The notes beneath the pieces were generated by a model. The model made no database searches and had not been told where the DNA came from. It saw nothing but the letters and a program-made list of their open reading frames with translations. A stretch of 64,000 bases of DNA from Sweltsa coloradensis. Taxonomy: Eukaryota; Arthropoda; Insecta; Plecoptera; Chloroperlidae. Both the position numbers and the translations under genes were made by a program. Numbering within the stretch: the stretch's first letter is position 1; the number at the start of each line of letters is the position of its first letter. Where the stretch lies: assembly GCA_024449915.1 (NCBI GenBank), contig JAMZAV010000366.1, positions 124,001 through 188,000 of the forward strand. Direction: 5' to 3'. Of the stretch, positions 33,400 through 46,278 are shown one piece after another.

Positions 33400-36300
33400 T
33401 TATGCTTATTCAATACGACAAAATGTAAAAAGCATTTTATTTCCAGTTTTCATTCAAACCAACAAAAAACAATAAGCAAGTAATTCGGGCACTTTTCATT
33501 TTATTGCTGATTAGCAATACTAAATCCCTGGATCCCTACTTATGAGTTGCATTGGTGTTTCTATCACGACTTCAAACTAGAAAACTGGGAATCCAGGCAA
33601 TAGTTTACACGGAAACTTACTACCGTATACCAAATGGATGTAATTTCTGCATATCATCATCAATAAAGTAACTTTCACAAGAATAACATCCATTAATACT
33701 CCAACTTTCAATTTCTAGTGCACTAGTCACTACTAAGAAAACAAAACCCCAAAAATGACTACCATTTTACCTTCTCAAGATTTAATAAAAAAAATTTGTT
33801 CATACTTTGATCAGTTTAAAAAATATTTGAATTTAACTTCTGTCTTAACCCTCCATTTTTGCGAAAAATTTCTTCAGTTTTTTCCACCAACAGTGAAAGT
33901 GTTAATAATGTGTGATGAAAAAGTGTTGATAAGATATTGCTAAAAAGTAAAAATGCTTAACTATGTTGACGTTTTCACACCTGTTAAATGAACCGGGACC
34001 TCCGCCATAATTAAGCATGTTGAACTAAAATTTGAAGAAAGAAAGAATTTTTTCTTTGGCATTTGTAGCATATCTGGAACCCATTTACATCCCTAAAAAT
34101 CAAATCCCAATTTTAATTGTACGTACACATTTTTTTTTTTTTTGTTAATCAATATTGAGTTTAAGTATTGATGTTTTTGCCCAGCTCTTGTAAAAAGTCA
34201 TCGTCTTAGTTATTTAGGTTGTGTTTATCTTAGCTCTCACCTATAGTTGGCAACTGAAGGCATGCACAATGGAATGGTTTTCCACAGTGAATGGCCAATT
34301 AAGTAGATGCAGATTATATCACCATCTTCAATTTACAACATTGTTGACATACATATACCATAACCATCCCGTGGTTCTACTAATCTAACATAAAAAAATA
34401 TATTTTATATCCTACTTAGGGATTTATTTCAAATCAAAATTTTCCCATAAATTAATTGATAACTATTGCTCCCTAAACATGTATACATAATACTATTCTC
34501 CCCCAAAATTGCAAGTTTGTTTTTACATGAGGATAAGTAGGGAAAATATTATCTTATTTTAACATTGGCAAGATGAATATTTTACTGATGGAATTTGGGC
34601 AGATTATTCTCCCATAATCATACTCTCATTTAGAGCATCGTGGTTTGATTCCAGCCTGCCACCAGCAATCCTCCGTAATGTTTTGTCCAAGACTTTCCTC
34701 GGAGAAAGATGAATAGTACTGGGTTTGCGTCCTGCTAAAACAACCCTTAAAAATTCCTTCCAAAATATAAAAATATCCTCATTTCTTAGCTATACAGTTA
34801 GTTTGTATTGGGAAGGGTTGACAGGTTGGGAAAGAATAAAGAACATAATGCACAGCCTGAAGGGCTGGAGGCGACAACACTTTTCACCTGCTGATAACGA
34901 CTACAGCTAATTTAAAGTTGTTTGTTACCTTAATCCACAACATGTTTTGTCTTTCTGGGACTCATCAGGTGGATGGTGGCCACAAAAAATTAGCAACTGT
35001 ATACAAACAAAACTCAGAACTCATAACCAAACCTGCGGTAGGGCAGCGCAAGAAGTAAATTCTGCATGCATGTTGTCATCATCAGCAACGTTACTTCACA
35101 CATCATTCATACTGAGCCCCACCATCAGCACAACCAGTAAGGCGGGGGACTTCCCTCTCAACTCTATTGCTCGGGAGACATAACATCCATGACTCACCCT
35201 GGATTTGAACCAAGACCTTAATTGTGCATTCCTACAAAGAAAGTTCATATAATTATTGTTTGTACTCCTCACATGTAAGAAGTTGTCAGAAGAAGAAGAG
35301 AATCTATCAAATATCCGAGGAAGCTAACCATGTTCACAGGTCGTTTGAAGACTTGTCGCACTGTTCCTAATCTAATGTTAGTGCAAATGCATACAATCCA
35401 GTGGACCTTATTCATGATTTTTTAATTTAAATTTTTAGTTAAAACAATGTACCTTGTATTCAACATGTCTTTACTAAAACTTTGCATGTAGGGCACTCGT
35501 TAGCGGTGCATGCGTGATGTATGTTGATAAATGATTGATTGTATACACTTTACCAGTATACTAGTGGTGTTCCTATAATGCATTTTACAATGTAGTACTT
35601 GTGAAAATAGCTAATTTGCTAAGTAAACTTACTACTACCTACTATTATTTATTTATTATCATGCATATTACAACAGAGTACAAATACTCCACAAGTGCAA
35701 ATCATAGCATAGCCTAATGGATAGAAAACATAAACTTATTGACACTAAAATATACAATAGTATTCATAAAATAATACATGTAACTCTTTAAAATATTTGA
35801 AATTATGAATTTAAATGTGAAACTATCAAAATTATTAACAATGAAAATTAATAACAGACATTCTTGAAAGAAAAGAAATGAAAAATGCATATTAAAGAAG
35901 AGACTAATGGAAATAAGCTAGTGAGTAAATTATAATGTTAATATCCTATCCTAAAGCTTGAGTGATTAATAATGCTATAACAGAATCTAGTCATCATCTG
36001 GCTTGTTAAACAATTAGCTACAGTGTTGTAGTCTTTGGATCACCTGTGAATCATATGAAGGTTGGTTAGAAAAGTAAGCTACTGTAGGAAACCCATTTAA
36101 ATTTCAATTTTAAGTTATCCTAAAATGTGTAGTACAAGACAAACATTCAATCAACATCAAGGCCTTAAAGTCAAATCTTTAATGGGATTGTTTGAGTTTG
36201 AATTAATTAAAACATAAGGAAGTGTACTTTGAATTAATAATATAATGCAGGGGCATCGCAAAAATAGGCTTTTTCAGATCACGAAAAGCCATACCGGTAC

Positions 36301-36600
36301 CATTATTAATCGTACTAGCATTTAGAGACAAAAATTAATTACCAGTAACTCCTTTTTATTTTGGAAAGGAATAGGATACACAAGACTGGCCTCAATATAA
36401 ATTGACCTTGCAACAACAACAATTTTAGTTGACTGAATCTTGTTTTGTGTACTGTACCTTGATTCGTTAAATAAACAATAACATAATAACAACTGAAAAA
36501 AGAAATGTGTCATAATGACAAAATATGTTGAAAAGATTTGTACAACCTTCGGGTAATGTCTTAAGTACGACTCGCCAAATTTGTGCGGATCATGTTCTTC
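33400..36600. other. Intergenic sequence, no gene recognised
   Basis: AT-rich. A tRNA-like promoter fragment (GTGGTTTGATTCCAGCC) near 34650 and an inverted one near 35190 (GGATTTGAACCAAG) hint at old SINEs. A LINE-like 3' end with ATTTATTTATTATC lies at about 35640. No coding exon is supported. Confidence 0.4.
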
Positions 36601-36615
36601 TGCAAGTTAAGAATA

Positions 36616-37753
36616 TTATTCAATTTCCATCTTTATTTTATGTACATTGTTTTCGTGCTTGATTTTCTCAGTGTTGTACACAAATGATTTCTCACAGAAT
36701 CCACAAGAGAATGGTTTGCTACCAGAGTGAATTCGAAAATGGGTTTGGAGATGTGTTTTTTGGTTAAATGCTTTCTCACATACTTTGCATTGGTACTGTC
36801 GCAAGTTTTGATGAATCTTTCTGTGGCGTGCCAAACAAGTTGATGTCCTAAATGCTTTGTTGCAGATCTTGCATATACAAGGTTTTGAATTCGTGTGTAT
36901 ACGAATATGGTAAACAAAGCAAATTCTCAATCTGAACATCTTGCCACAAAAGTTGCAGCAATATTTATCAGATTTATCTTTATCATGAACTTGTTTTATG
37001 TGAATTTTAAGATACTGTATACATTTAAATATTTTCCCACAGATTTGACATTGGCTAGGTTGACTTTTTTTCTCTTTTTTTGGTTGGTTGGCTTTTAACA
37101 TACTCGTCGGGCAAAATTTTGGGTTTCGCTTTGTACGGGGTTTTCGCTCCACTTTGATCATTGTTTTGGTATCGGAACTTTTCTTTTCAAGTCTTTGTCT
37201 GCACGCAGAGCTGCAGAATTTCACTTGTGAAGGAGATGCTGTGTTCTTTGTTGGATGTTTGGAGACATGAAATACTTTCCCGCACACTGGACATCTATGC
37301 GATTCATAGCCCTCAGGAAGAAAGCCATGAGTTCTTAATTCGTGATCCATCAAATTGTTGCGTCGTTTAAATGTCCAGACGCAAAACTTGCAACTAAATG
37401 GTCGTTCTTCCAAGTGTATTATCGAGTGTTTACGAATACTTGTCTTGTCAATAAATTTCTTGCCACATACATTGCATTCAAAGTTCATTGTCCCATCGTG
37501 CTTCATCATATGCAATCTTAGAAGGTATGGTTGATGAAATCCATCTCCACACATACTGCATAAACACTTCTTGGGTCCTTCACTATGCATTCGCGTAAAA
37601 TGGGCATTGTGGCTAGACTTGGTACTAGATACTTTGCCACACTTCTGACACTTGTGTCTATCATTCAATTTCACTTTGCCATCTTTAGGCTTGTATTTTT
37701 TCTTGCGTTGAGTTTTTTCCCCATTTGTAGCTGAAGTGGTAACCTTAGGTGAC
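36616..37753 (-). CDS. C2H2 zinc-finger terminal exon (nine fingers plus one broken)
   Basis: Read on the minus strand, this opens after CTCACTTACAG at 37754 in phase 2 (G|TCACC, giving R-SPKVTTSATNGEK) and ends TAA at 36616-36618. There is no usable ATG near the 5' end, so it needs an upstream exon. It contains nine C2H2 fingers: HKCQKCGKV, CLCSMCGDGF, FECNVCGKKF, FSCKFCVWTF, then SQCQICGKIF, YCCNFCGKMF, CICKICNKAF, YQCKVCEKAF and FSCGFCEKSF. Between fingers 4 and 5 of this set, a fifth position (HRCPVCGKVF) has lost its histidine pair and runs into CSSACRQRLEKK. Linkers are often TGEKP-like but diverged. Its fingers align one-to-one with the second half of the exon at 51379-53712, so the two are tandem duplicates. 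AATAAA (minus strand) at 36355-36360 is a possible poly(A) signal. Likely a nuclear DNA-binding protein. Confidence 0.85.
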
Positions 37754-38100
37754 CTGTAAGTGAGAAGAGGAGATATTTATTATAACCAATGCATTGATAG
37801 TACAATCACATTTTCTATGGGTTGGAGTGTATAAAATTTAATTTGTTTAAAAAAGTTTTCTTGGTACCGGTACCAGTAATATAAATATTTTTAAAATAAA
37901 TAATGTACATATTGAGTCAACAACAAATAAGATTAAATTACGGTAATTATTTTTTTAATGCTATTATTTATTGCTCTTTATAGTAACTTTTTAACTAAAA
38001 AACATGCTACAAAATAGTGTGATAGCGTGTTTTAAGAGATAAAAGTTGATCATCTATCACCGTGTGAACTCTAGCACGGGTTTCCTATAGATATTCTTAT

Positions 38101-38834
38101 CATGGGCGCCGGCAGGAATTTTAGCAGGGGGGGGGGCAACAATCACAATTTGTAGTTTCGTTGGGCAAGCAACGGGGGGTTTGGGGGGCGTAGCCCCCCA
38201 ACAATAGCGCCGCAGGCGAAATTTTTGAAAATCAGGTTTTTAGAATGCATTTGGTGGGTTTTAGAAAAAAGTAGTGGGCTGAATACGATACCGAAATTAT
38301 GTAATTTTTGTGCAGTAGATACTAGAAAGTAAACAAAAAAAACATTGTGTCTCAACTTTTATACGGTTACTAAAATGGGTTATGAGTTGAAAATGAAACA
38401 CACGTTTTAAAAATAAAGGCTATATTTTAATTGCATAAAATTATAATGAATGTGACTGTTTTGATCACATTTTCTTTTCTTACATAAACTGCAACTTGTA
38501 AGTTCTCTCCAGTTGCAATGCAATGTGGAATAAAAATATAAAACATAAACACGTTCTTAGAGGTCTACATCCACTAATTATATACTAGCCTACAAATCAT
38601 AGAAACAATATCTTGTTACATTATTATTATTTATTTCAATAAATCATACAATCACATAACATAAAATAAATGGAAAACGGGCGTGATTGACTAGACCCAA
38701 AAAGGAAAATGCGAATTTCGGTTTAACGAATACATTCATTTAAATGTAATAAATGCATATCGCCAGTTAAAATTTATTTTTCCTGAAATCCAGGGGGGGG
38801 GCAAGCCCCTTTCCCCCCCCTCCCGGCGCCCACG
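38101..38834. mobile_element. hAT element, target duplication ATTCTTAT
   Basis: ATTCTTAT at 38093-38100 and 38835-38842. Ends CATGGGCGCCGGCAGG and CCTCCCGGCGCCCACG. Subterminal G/C runs. The block at 38165-38330 (GCGCCGCAGGCGAAATTTTT, GCATTTGGTGGGTTTTAGAA) matches 14715-14850 inverted, linking it to the 13978-14935 element. Confidence 0.92.
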
Positions 38835-39179
38835 ATTCTTATACCAACGTTCTAAACTAAATGCTTAAACCTTAAACATCCGTGTAAACCCACTGGTGGA
38901 ACTTGCAACTTGAGTTAGGTGTCCTGTATCATTGCTGTGATCAGTTTTTGACTTGAACAATTTTAAATAATTATATATCTGATATAATTATATATTAGAG
39001 TCAAGATCTTTTGCACTAAATTGTTATCAAGATTTGAACACAAGAATGATGGTTGAACACAAGAATGAAGATTCGCGTTCGGTGGTTTCTTCCGCGAAAG
39101 ATTGATTACTCCCTGATTTGCTGTTCCTGATTTTTGGCAAACCTCATATTCGTTTGAGTGGGATCGTCTAATAAATCAG

Positions 39180-39335
39180 TTTTTTCTTTTCGTTTTTTTT
39201 TTTATGTTTTTATTTTTTCTTCTTCTTTTTTCTTTTCTTTCTTTTTTTCTTTTTTTCCTTTCCTTTTTTCTTTTTTCTTTTTTTTTTTTTTTCTTTTTTT
39301 TTTTCTTTTCTTTTCATTCCCCACCCCCTTTTTTA
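39180..39335. repeat. Homopyrimidine T/C tract
   Basis: About 150 bases almost only T with scattered C. The long low-complexity open frames here are artefacts. Confidence 0.9.
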
Positions 39336-39359
39336 TATATTCGATTCATTCATAAATTG

Positions 39360-39565
39360 CATTTAATATCCTTTTTATTTGTTATCAAATTTGTTGAATA
39401 TTTAATGCATTGTTGTAATATTACTATTTCAAATATTTACTTAAATGTAGTTCATTGTTGTGTCTGCATCTATGTAATTAGATTTATTTAGTTGTCCTCC
39501 TTTGTAAATCAGTTTTTATAACTGAATAGGATAGACGTTAAATAAATAAATAAATAAATAAAACC
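39360..39565 (+). mobile_element. 3' end of a (TAAA)n-tailed LINE-like element
   Basis: Same sequence as 16081-16290 in the opposite orientation (CCTCCTTTGTAAATCAG, GAATAGGATAGACGTTAAAT) ending in (AAAT)n. Confidence 0.7.
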
Positions 39566-39728
39566 AGCCACAATGGTTGATTAACTGAGATGACTAACTT
39601 TTCACGGCGTCCTGGCCAATGGCAGAGCTTCTAATATGATTTTGTTTCATAGTCCATACATCATTGTAATATGCATTTTCATATACTTAAATCACAAAAC
39701 CAAATCTTAACCCCTTAGCCTAACACTA

Positions 39729-41090
39729 GGCTGCTTTGCGAACTCTTTTTCCAGTCACGTTGATGGATGAGCTTTTTTGGTCAACTATTTCTGTCCAATG
39801 ATTAATAAGCTTTTTGTATGCATGGGATCTCATTACTTTTTCAAGTTTATTGCAAAATATTCTTTTGTTAAATAAGGTTAATTAAGCGAGCGAAGCGAGC
39901 GTTTTCATTTGACTCTTCCGGAAAAAATAGTCACCGGTTTTGTTGTTTTTTTGTTTGTTTGTGTGTCTCGCCATAACGTTCAAACGGAGTTTCGGATCGA
40001 ATTTGGACCATCCGCAAGCTTCGATCTGGATTGAATGCCATTAGTTTTGTGGCAAAATCGTTCAAAAAGTTACAAAGTCACATTAAAGTTAATCAAAAGT
40101 TTTTTTTTCAAACTAAACTGCGACAAAATCTGAGGTGGCCAAATCATTTAGAATGTCCGTCCGGTCACAAATATTTAATTTTATTTTGATTCGATAAGTA
40201 GTGTAGATGGAAATTACATTTTAACAAACGTAACGTTACCATGGCAACGAAAAGTCGCACGAGGTTTCTGGCCACTATGCACTGCCGGCAAGTAATCAAA
40301 ATACTATCGAGGAAGCAGTGTATTATTTGTTACCAAAGAGTTAAAATAGTTTTTCCAAGGAAATGATGTCAAGGTCCTCTAGATGGCGGTGGATTTTATC
40401 CACAAAGTAAAGGTTTACCCAAATACCTTGGCAATAATAAACAATATTGGAAACATGGCCCCGTGGACAGCGAACGTCACAAATTTTTAAATTTTTAAAA
40501 ATGTGCAATGTGTGCTCACTTATCAACGCGTCCAACTGAGCGTTTCCTAGTTTTTATAAAGTAGTAGTATTAATTGCTATGGGGTAATACCAATTAACAA
40601 TAGTATGTAAAATATCTCGAGGCCCAAAGACTTGCCTTTTGTACACACTGTAGGTGATTGTTGTCAAGTTTCTATAGTTAAATTGTTAATTAATTATACA
40701 CATGTAAAAGACTTATATTAATACCTTTATTTCTATCAATTCTGGCTCACTTTTTCAACTTTTTCTTTCAAAAGGTACATCACCATTATCTAATGGCCAT
40801 GTAAAATATGAATGTTGTAGCCCCACCCGTTTGGCCAGAATCGGCCCAAATATCACAAAAATATTGCATTTAAAATCGAAGAAAATTATAAAAGTATGAT
40901 ATTCATAGGAAATATTTCTCCGATTGTACCAAAAACCTTCGCAGATCTAAGTTCAGAGATTTCGAATGTCCCCTCTAATTTTCATCAAGATCGCATATGC
41001 CGTTTACCCGGTAGAGAACGAACAAACAGACAAAAAAAAGCTACTTTTTACGGGCAAGTGAAACTGTAGTCTTCTCTTCGCTCATCCAAT
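39729..41090 (+). mobile_element. GTTGATGGATGAGC family, copy 1, with nested insert
   Basis: Starts near TTTTTCCAGTCACGTTGATG and ends CTTCTCTTCGCTCATCCAAT. Contains a GCGAGCGAAGCGAGCG-family copy at 39891-40550 and the conserved 3' block TTCATCAAGATCGCATATGC followed by GCCGTTTACCCGGTAGAGA. Confidence 0.65.
39891..40550 (+). mobile_element. GCGAGCGAAGCGAGCG family, copy 2
   Basis: Starts ATTAAGCGAGCGAAGCGAGC and ends AACTGAGCGTTTCCTAG. Collinear with copies at 44291, 54501, 55238 and inverted 32679. Confidence 0.8.
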
Positions 41091-41097
41091 TTACTAG

Positions 41098-42060
41098 GAC
41101 GCTTCACTAACGCTTTTTCCAGTCGCGTTGATGGATGAGCTATTTTGGTTGACTATTTCTGTCCAATGATTACTATTTTTATTATATATATATCAAACAC
41201 CCTTTTCCAACATTCGTCGGGTCGGGGGGTGACGAGTCACCAGTTTCTCGGGCTATCTTCTAGTGCTTGCTAGCCAGGCTCAGCACCCCTCATCTTCTTC
41301 CTCGTTTTCTTCCATAACCGGCATTTCTAATAATTCTCTCCACTTCTTCCTGTCCTCCCAGAGTCTTTCTTATAATTTTTCTAAAGTAGTATTATTTGCT
41401 ATGGTAATACCAATTAACAAAAGAATGTAAAATATCTCGAGGGCCAAAGACTTGCTTTTTGTACGCATTGTAGGTGATTGTTGTCAAGTACCTATAGTTA
41501 CTTGTTAATTATACACCTGTAAAAGGCTTATATTACAACCTTTATTTCTATGAATTCTGGCTAACTTTTTCAACTTTTTTCTTTCAAAAGGCACTACATC
41601 ACCATTACCTTAATGTCAATGTAAAATATGAACATTGTAGCCCTACCCGTTTGGTCAGAATTGGCCAAAATATCACGAAAATATCGCATTAAAAATCGGG
41701 GAGAAATCGTAGAAGTATGATATTCATGAGAAATATTTCTTCGATTGTACCCAAAAACTCAACAGATCTCGTGTAAGTTCAGAGATTTCGAAGGTCCCTT
41801 CCAATTTTCATCAAGATCGCATATGCCGTTGCAGAAATTGTATGCCAAAAACAGTAACAAAACAAAGAAAATGCTCAGTAGTTATGTTCTTGGGATGAAG
41901 ATTTGAAGGTGCCCTTCAATTTTCATCTATAGACCCATTTTTGCGCAGATAATATGCACTCGATTATGCCGCAGTAGAGAGTGAACAAACAGACAAAAAA
42001 AAAAATACACAGCTATTTTTCTTGGGGTAAGTGAAATTGTAGTCGTCGCTTCACTCATCA
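41098..42060 (+). mobile_element. GTTGATGGATGAGC family, copy 2
   Basis: Starts GCTTCACTAACGCTTTTTCC and ends GTCGTCGCTTCACTCATC. It includes, at 41175-41390, a minus-strand LINE polymerase tail (LWEDRKKWRELLE), part of which recurs at 57876-57990. Confidence 0.65.
41175..41390 (-). pseudogene. LINE polymerase C-terminal tail fragment
   Basis: On the minus strand: ERLWEDRKKWRELLEMPVME then acidic residues and a stop, with 3' UTR words CCCGAGAAACTGGTGACTCG and a (TA)n end. Comparable to the tail at 19527-19730. The UTR recurs at 57876-57990. Confidence 0.6.
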
Positions 42061-42289
42061 CTTAATAGACCCTTGTTTTGCCATGAAATACTATATAAAA
42101 TCGAAATTACAGGGGAAAAGGAAAACAAAATTTTTCCCCTTTTTGGAAATTTTATCGGATCTTAAATACTTTGATATTTAAGCACCCACACTTTTTTTGC
42201 CTCCTCCCCCTCATAGTATTTCTTAAAATGTTTATAATTCTTTAAAAGTTCAATATTTTATTTCCCTAAATCTGCCGCAATTCTGTTTG

Positions 42290-42540
42290 GCTCGTTGGTC
42301 TTGTGGTTAGCGTCTCTGCTTCCAATGCAGAAGGTCCAAGGTTCGATTCCTGCTATAGGCAGAAGTTTGACAACTTCTCATTTGAACTTAAGTCCATCAG
42401 TTCTTGTCTTAGGAATTTGTAAATGTCGACTTTAGAGCCGTCCTAGCAGCGAGGCATAATGTGTGCCCTAGAACGGCACATTCAACCAGTATGAATTATA
42501 ATTGCTGTACTAACTTACATTGAATTCTTGTTAGTAATAC
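42290..42540 (+). repeat. tRNA-derived SINE
   Basis: Head with TTGGTCTTGTGGTTAGCGTC, a perfect anticodon stem TCTGC/GCAGA around TTCCAAT (anticodon position CCA), and GGTTCGATTCC. Acceptor pairing fails, so not a tRNA gene. The tail (GGAATTTGTAAATGTCGACT, GAGCCGTCCTAGCAGCGAGG) recurs diverged at 30105-30175, and its end at 43133-43208. Confidence 0.7.
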
Positions 42541-43103
42541 TAGGAAGCTTCGCAAACGCTTTTTTTAGTCGCGTTGATGGATGAGCTTTTTTGTAAGTTT
42601 TTAGTTTGCGTAGGACCACTTTTCCTTTGCAAGTGATTTTTGAATGCATTGTAGGTGATTGTTGTCAAGTTTCTATTGTTACTTGTTAATTGTTATCATA
42701 AACCTAAAAAAACTCACATTAAAACCTTTATTCTATGGATTCTGGCTAATTTTTTCAACTTTTTCTTTCAAAAAGCAATACATGACCCATTACCTTAATG
42801 TCCATGTAAAATATGAAAGTTGTAACCCCACCCATTTAGTCAGAATCGGCCCAAATGTCACGAAAATATCGCACTAAAAATTGAAAAAAATCGTAAAAGT
42901 ACGATATTCATGAGAAATATTTCTTCGATTGTACCCAAAACATAGCAGGTCTAAGTTCGGAGATTTCGATGGTCCCCTCCAATTTTCATCGAGATCGCAT
43001 ATGCCGTTTGCCCGGTAGAGAGCGAACAAACAGACAGAAAAAAAAACAAGCTAAATTTTTTTGAGGGGTCAGTGAAATTGAAGTCTTTGCTTCGCTCATC
43101 CAA
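42540..43103 (+). mobile_element. GTTGATGGATGAGC family, copy 3
   Basis: TAGGAAGCTTCGCAAACGC to TTTGCTTCGCTCATCCAAA. The interior shares CTTAATGTCCATGTAAAATA and ATCGAGATCGCATATGCC with copies 1 and 2. Confidence 0.7.
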
Positions 43104-43639
43104 ATATTTCCCAATTCCAAAAGAACTGGGGGGTGTGCCCTAGAACGGCACATTCTACCAGTATGAATTATAATTGCTGTACTAACATTGAATTCTTGTT
43201 AGTAATAATATTTCCCAATGCCAAACGAACTGGGGGGTCGCCCTTGAACAGCACGTGAGAAACATCTTCTCACATAAGATCGTCTGTAGATCTGACTCAA
43301 AAGTTCTTTCAGGCCATTTTAAGCAATTGTAAATCCAATGCACCCAAGGAAAGACATTAACCAGTACAACCTTGCCAGACTGAAATAAATAATTAGTATC
43401 ATTACTAATTGACACACATATGTATCGTGCTTTATGTAAAGTGGCTGATCAAAAGTAACGAAACAAGCCATTGTGATGTGCTTGTTTACATTTATTGACA
43501 GCAGTCATATGGAATAAATTGAGTAGAGATGACTGGGAGGTAGATTAATGAAAAAAAGGTCATGGATGGCAGATTTATCAAGACACAAGTCCATCGTTAA
43601 CATTTTCATGATAACAATAATTCATTTGAATTTCAGCGT

Positions 43640-44170
43640 TATTCCCAGCTTTTGCATACACCCACAAAATATCATGAGTGAGTGGCTTCGTGGAGTGGTG
43701 ACTCCATTTCTTACACTCAACTCAAGGTGCACAATCACTTATGTGTGAGAGGTCGCTCTTTCTTCCAAAACCAGCCTCTTCCCGACACCTCTCGCCTCGC
43801 TTGCACTTATAATAATGGTACGTACCCAACCCCTTCTGCTGCACAGACACAACGTCGGTTTAATGCACCACTCACCGCACAGTTCCACCCCATCGTTCCC
43901 CATCTGCGTTTGGGGTAGAATTTGGCCCAGAGCATGGCTCATGCAGGCGAGGAAACAGAAAGTCCATCTTGCAGACATCAGCTATAAGTAATGGAGTGTT
44001 TAACTCCCCAAACTAGAGGCGAGCTCTGGCAGTCGTCATCAAGGAACCACATCTCACCGACAACGATAATGACAAACACGACGACAACCACGACGTGAGT
44101 ACCTTACATTTTCTTCCCATACATGTGGCTGGTTCTGACCAACATGGGATTGTCCTCCCCTTATCCCCTA
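43640..44170 (+). other. Unexplained less AT-rich segment with a possible 5' exon
   Basis: Higher complexity and GC than its surroundings. ATG at 43991 opens MECLTPQTRGELWQSSSRNH and runs 35 codons into TGA at 44096, overlapping a perfect-looking donor GTGAGT at 44095. It could be a first exon of an unseen gene, but no partner exon was found. Confidence 0.2.
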
Positions 44171-44290
44171 TGCTAGTTACTACATAATGGTTGACGCGCC
44201 CTTAATCCATAAAAACTAATGTGACGTATCATTTACATCACGAGCACAAAAAGTTTGAATATCGAATATTTTTTCTTCTTGAATAGTATA

Positions 44291-45010
44291 ATTAAGCGAG
44301 CGAAGCGAGCGTTTCCATTTGACTCTGCCGGAAAAATTAGTCACTGGTTTTGTTTTTTTTTTTGTTTTTTTGTTTGTTTTTTTGTTTGTTTGTATGTCTC
44401 GCCATAACGTTCGAACGGAGACTCGGATCGAGTTGAAATTTTGACCATCCGCAAGCTTTGTTCTCGATTGAATGCCATTAGTTTTGTGGCAAAATCGTTC
44501 AAAAAGTTAAAAAGTTACATTAAAGTTAATCGAAAGTTTTTTTTTCAAACTAACCGGCGACAAAATCTGAGATAGCCAAATCATTTAGAATGTCCGTCCG
44601 GTTACGAATATGTTAATTTTAGTTTGATCCGATAAGTAGTGTAGATGGAAATTACATTATAACAAAAGTAACGTTGCCATGGCAACGAAAAGACGCGCGA
44701 AGTTTCTAATGCACTGCCACCTAGAAGTAATCAAAATACTTTCGAGGAAGCATTCTATTATTTGTCACCAAAGAGTTTAAATATTTTTCCCAATGAGTCA
44801 AGGTCCTCTAGATGGCGGTGGATTTTATCCACAAAGTAAAGATTTCCATACGGGTTTACCCAAATACCTTGGCAATAATAAATAATATCGGAAACATGGC
44901 CCTGTGGACAGCGAACGTCGCCAATTTTAAAATTTAAAAAAATGTGCATTGTGGGTCTAGCTATAGCACGTGCTCGCTTATCAACGCGTCCAACTGAGCG
45001 TTTCCTAGTA
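44291..45010 (+). mobile_element. GCGAGCGAAGCGAGCG family, copy 3
   Basis: ATTAAGCGAGCGAAGCGAGC to GAGCGTTTCCTAGTA. Intact-looking; includes TCGCCATAACGTTCGAACGG and TGTCCGTCCGGTTACG. Confidence 0.82.
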
Positions 45011-45102
45011 AATAATGAATAGTCATCATTTTAAGTAAGGTCTCCTTTGTAAATCAGTTTTTGTAACTGAATAGGATAGACGTTAAATAAATAAATAAAA
45101 TC

Positions 45103-46270
45103 TATGCCAATAGATTATTATATTATATTATAGTACACCAAGAGCACAAAAAGTTTTTATATTGAATATTGAATAATTTGTTTCGTAAATACTGTTGACT
45201 ATTGACCTGTAAAACTAAAAGCGATAGGAACAGGGAAAATATGAACATTAGGAATGCATTTTTACTTTTTGCTGGCCCTCACAAAGTTATGACATCAAAA
45301 CACAACAAAAAAGCCAAAAATTACCCAAAAATATTTGAATTTCAAATGGTATATTTGAATCAAATAGAAGTTGGAATCTGTTCGCAAATATTGTTCAAAT
45401 CTTGAATATTCGCACACTATTAGTGATTTAATATGAAGCTTTATTCAAAGAAAAGCTAAAATTTATGTTATTATAGTGATGAAACTTTTAGAGCAGATGA
45501 GGTTAAAAATGTAATAATTTTTTGGGCATGTCCACTGCACTTGTAAATAAAGAAAAAGATATAGAAAAAATAATTAAACAATATTTCAACAATTTATCAG
45601 TTGTCTTGGCTTCTACAGGTTTATTGACAGGTTCAGGACAGGTTGACATAACTAAGAAAACAAAATTTTAACCATTAGTGCCATTTTAATTTGACCAAAA
45701 AACACATGCCTACCATCTTATAAAAATTAAATCAGTTGAAGATATTGCCAACCAACCAAAGATAAAAACCCAATATCAAAACCTGACTGGCTTGGAACAA
45801 ACACAAAATAGCAGGAAAATCAATACTGCATGGGAGTACTAATGTTGTTCTTCACAGCCATAAATGCAGCCTCTTTTAACCGGCAGTTATGCAGATTAGT
45901 CTCATGGAGAATGATAGATGAGTGTTCCAGTTCACTGACAATTAACTGACTGATGTCGACGAAATATTATTTAATTCTATATCTATTCCTTCATATTTTC
46001 CATATTTTTCCAAAAACTAATTACATTATCAGAAATTGAAGGAGAAGAAATTGGAAGGAGAAGAGGACATGACAGGACAGGACTGGCAAGTCGATGTTAA
46101 TTAACTATAATATAGTTATTATTAATTTAAATAAATTTAAATTAATATTATTAATTTATACAATATTTATAATAAATATTTATAATAAAAAAAATAATTA
46201 GTTAATAAACTCTGCGTGTCCAAGAAAACAGGTGGTTAGCAACCCCCTGACCCGAATTACGTTCTGTGTT
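45103..46270. other. AT-rich sequence, nothing recognised
   Basis: No supported exon, repeat ends or match to other window repeats. 46090-46200 is almost pure A/T. Confidence 0.4.
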
Positions 46271-46278
46271 TCTTATTT

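Noticed and set aside
39158..39491. Phe/Ser-rich membrane-protein-like frames
   Set aside because: Translation of a T/C low-complexity tract.
42296..42362. tRNA-Trp gene
   Set aside because: Good anticodon stem but acceptor stem does not pair; the 3' part matches a dispersed repeat.
43739..43978. Minus-strand 79-codon frame with a signal-peptide-like start
   Set aside because: No homologous domain, no splice context, and an overlapping frame on the other strand is equally long.
40341..44949. Conserved open frames HRHLEDLD / DKIHRHLEDL at 40341-40535 and 44758-44949
   Set aside because: They lie in two copies of the GCGAGCGAAGCGAGCG family; similarity is explained by DNA relatedness and the frame is not intact in other copies.
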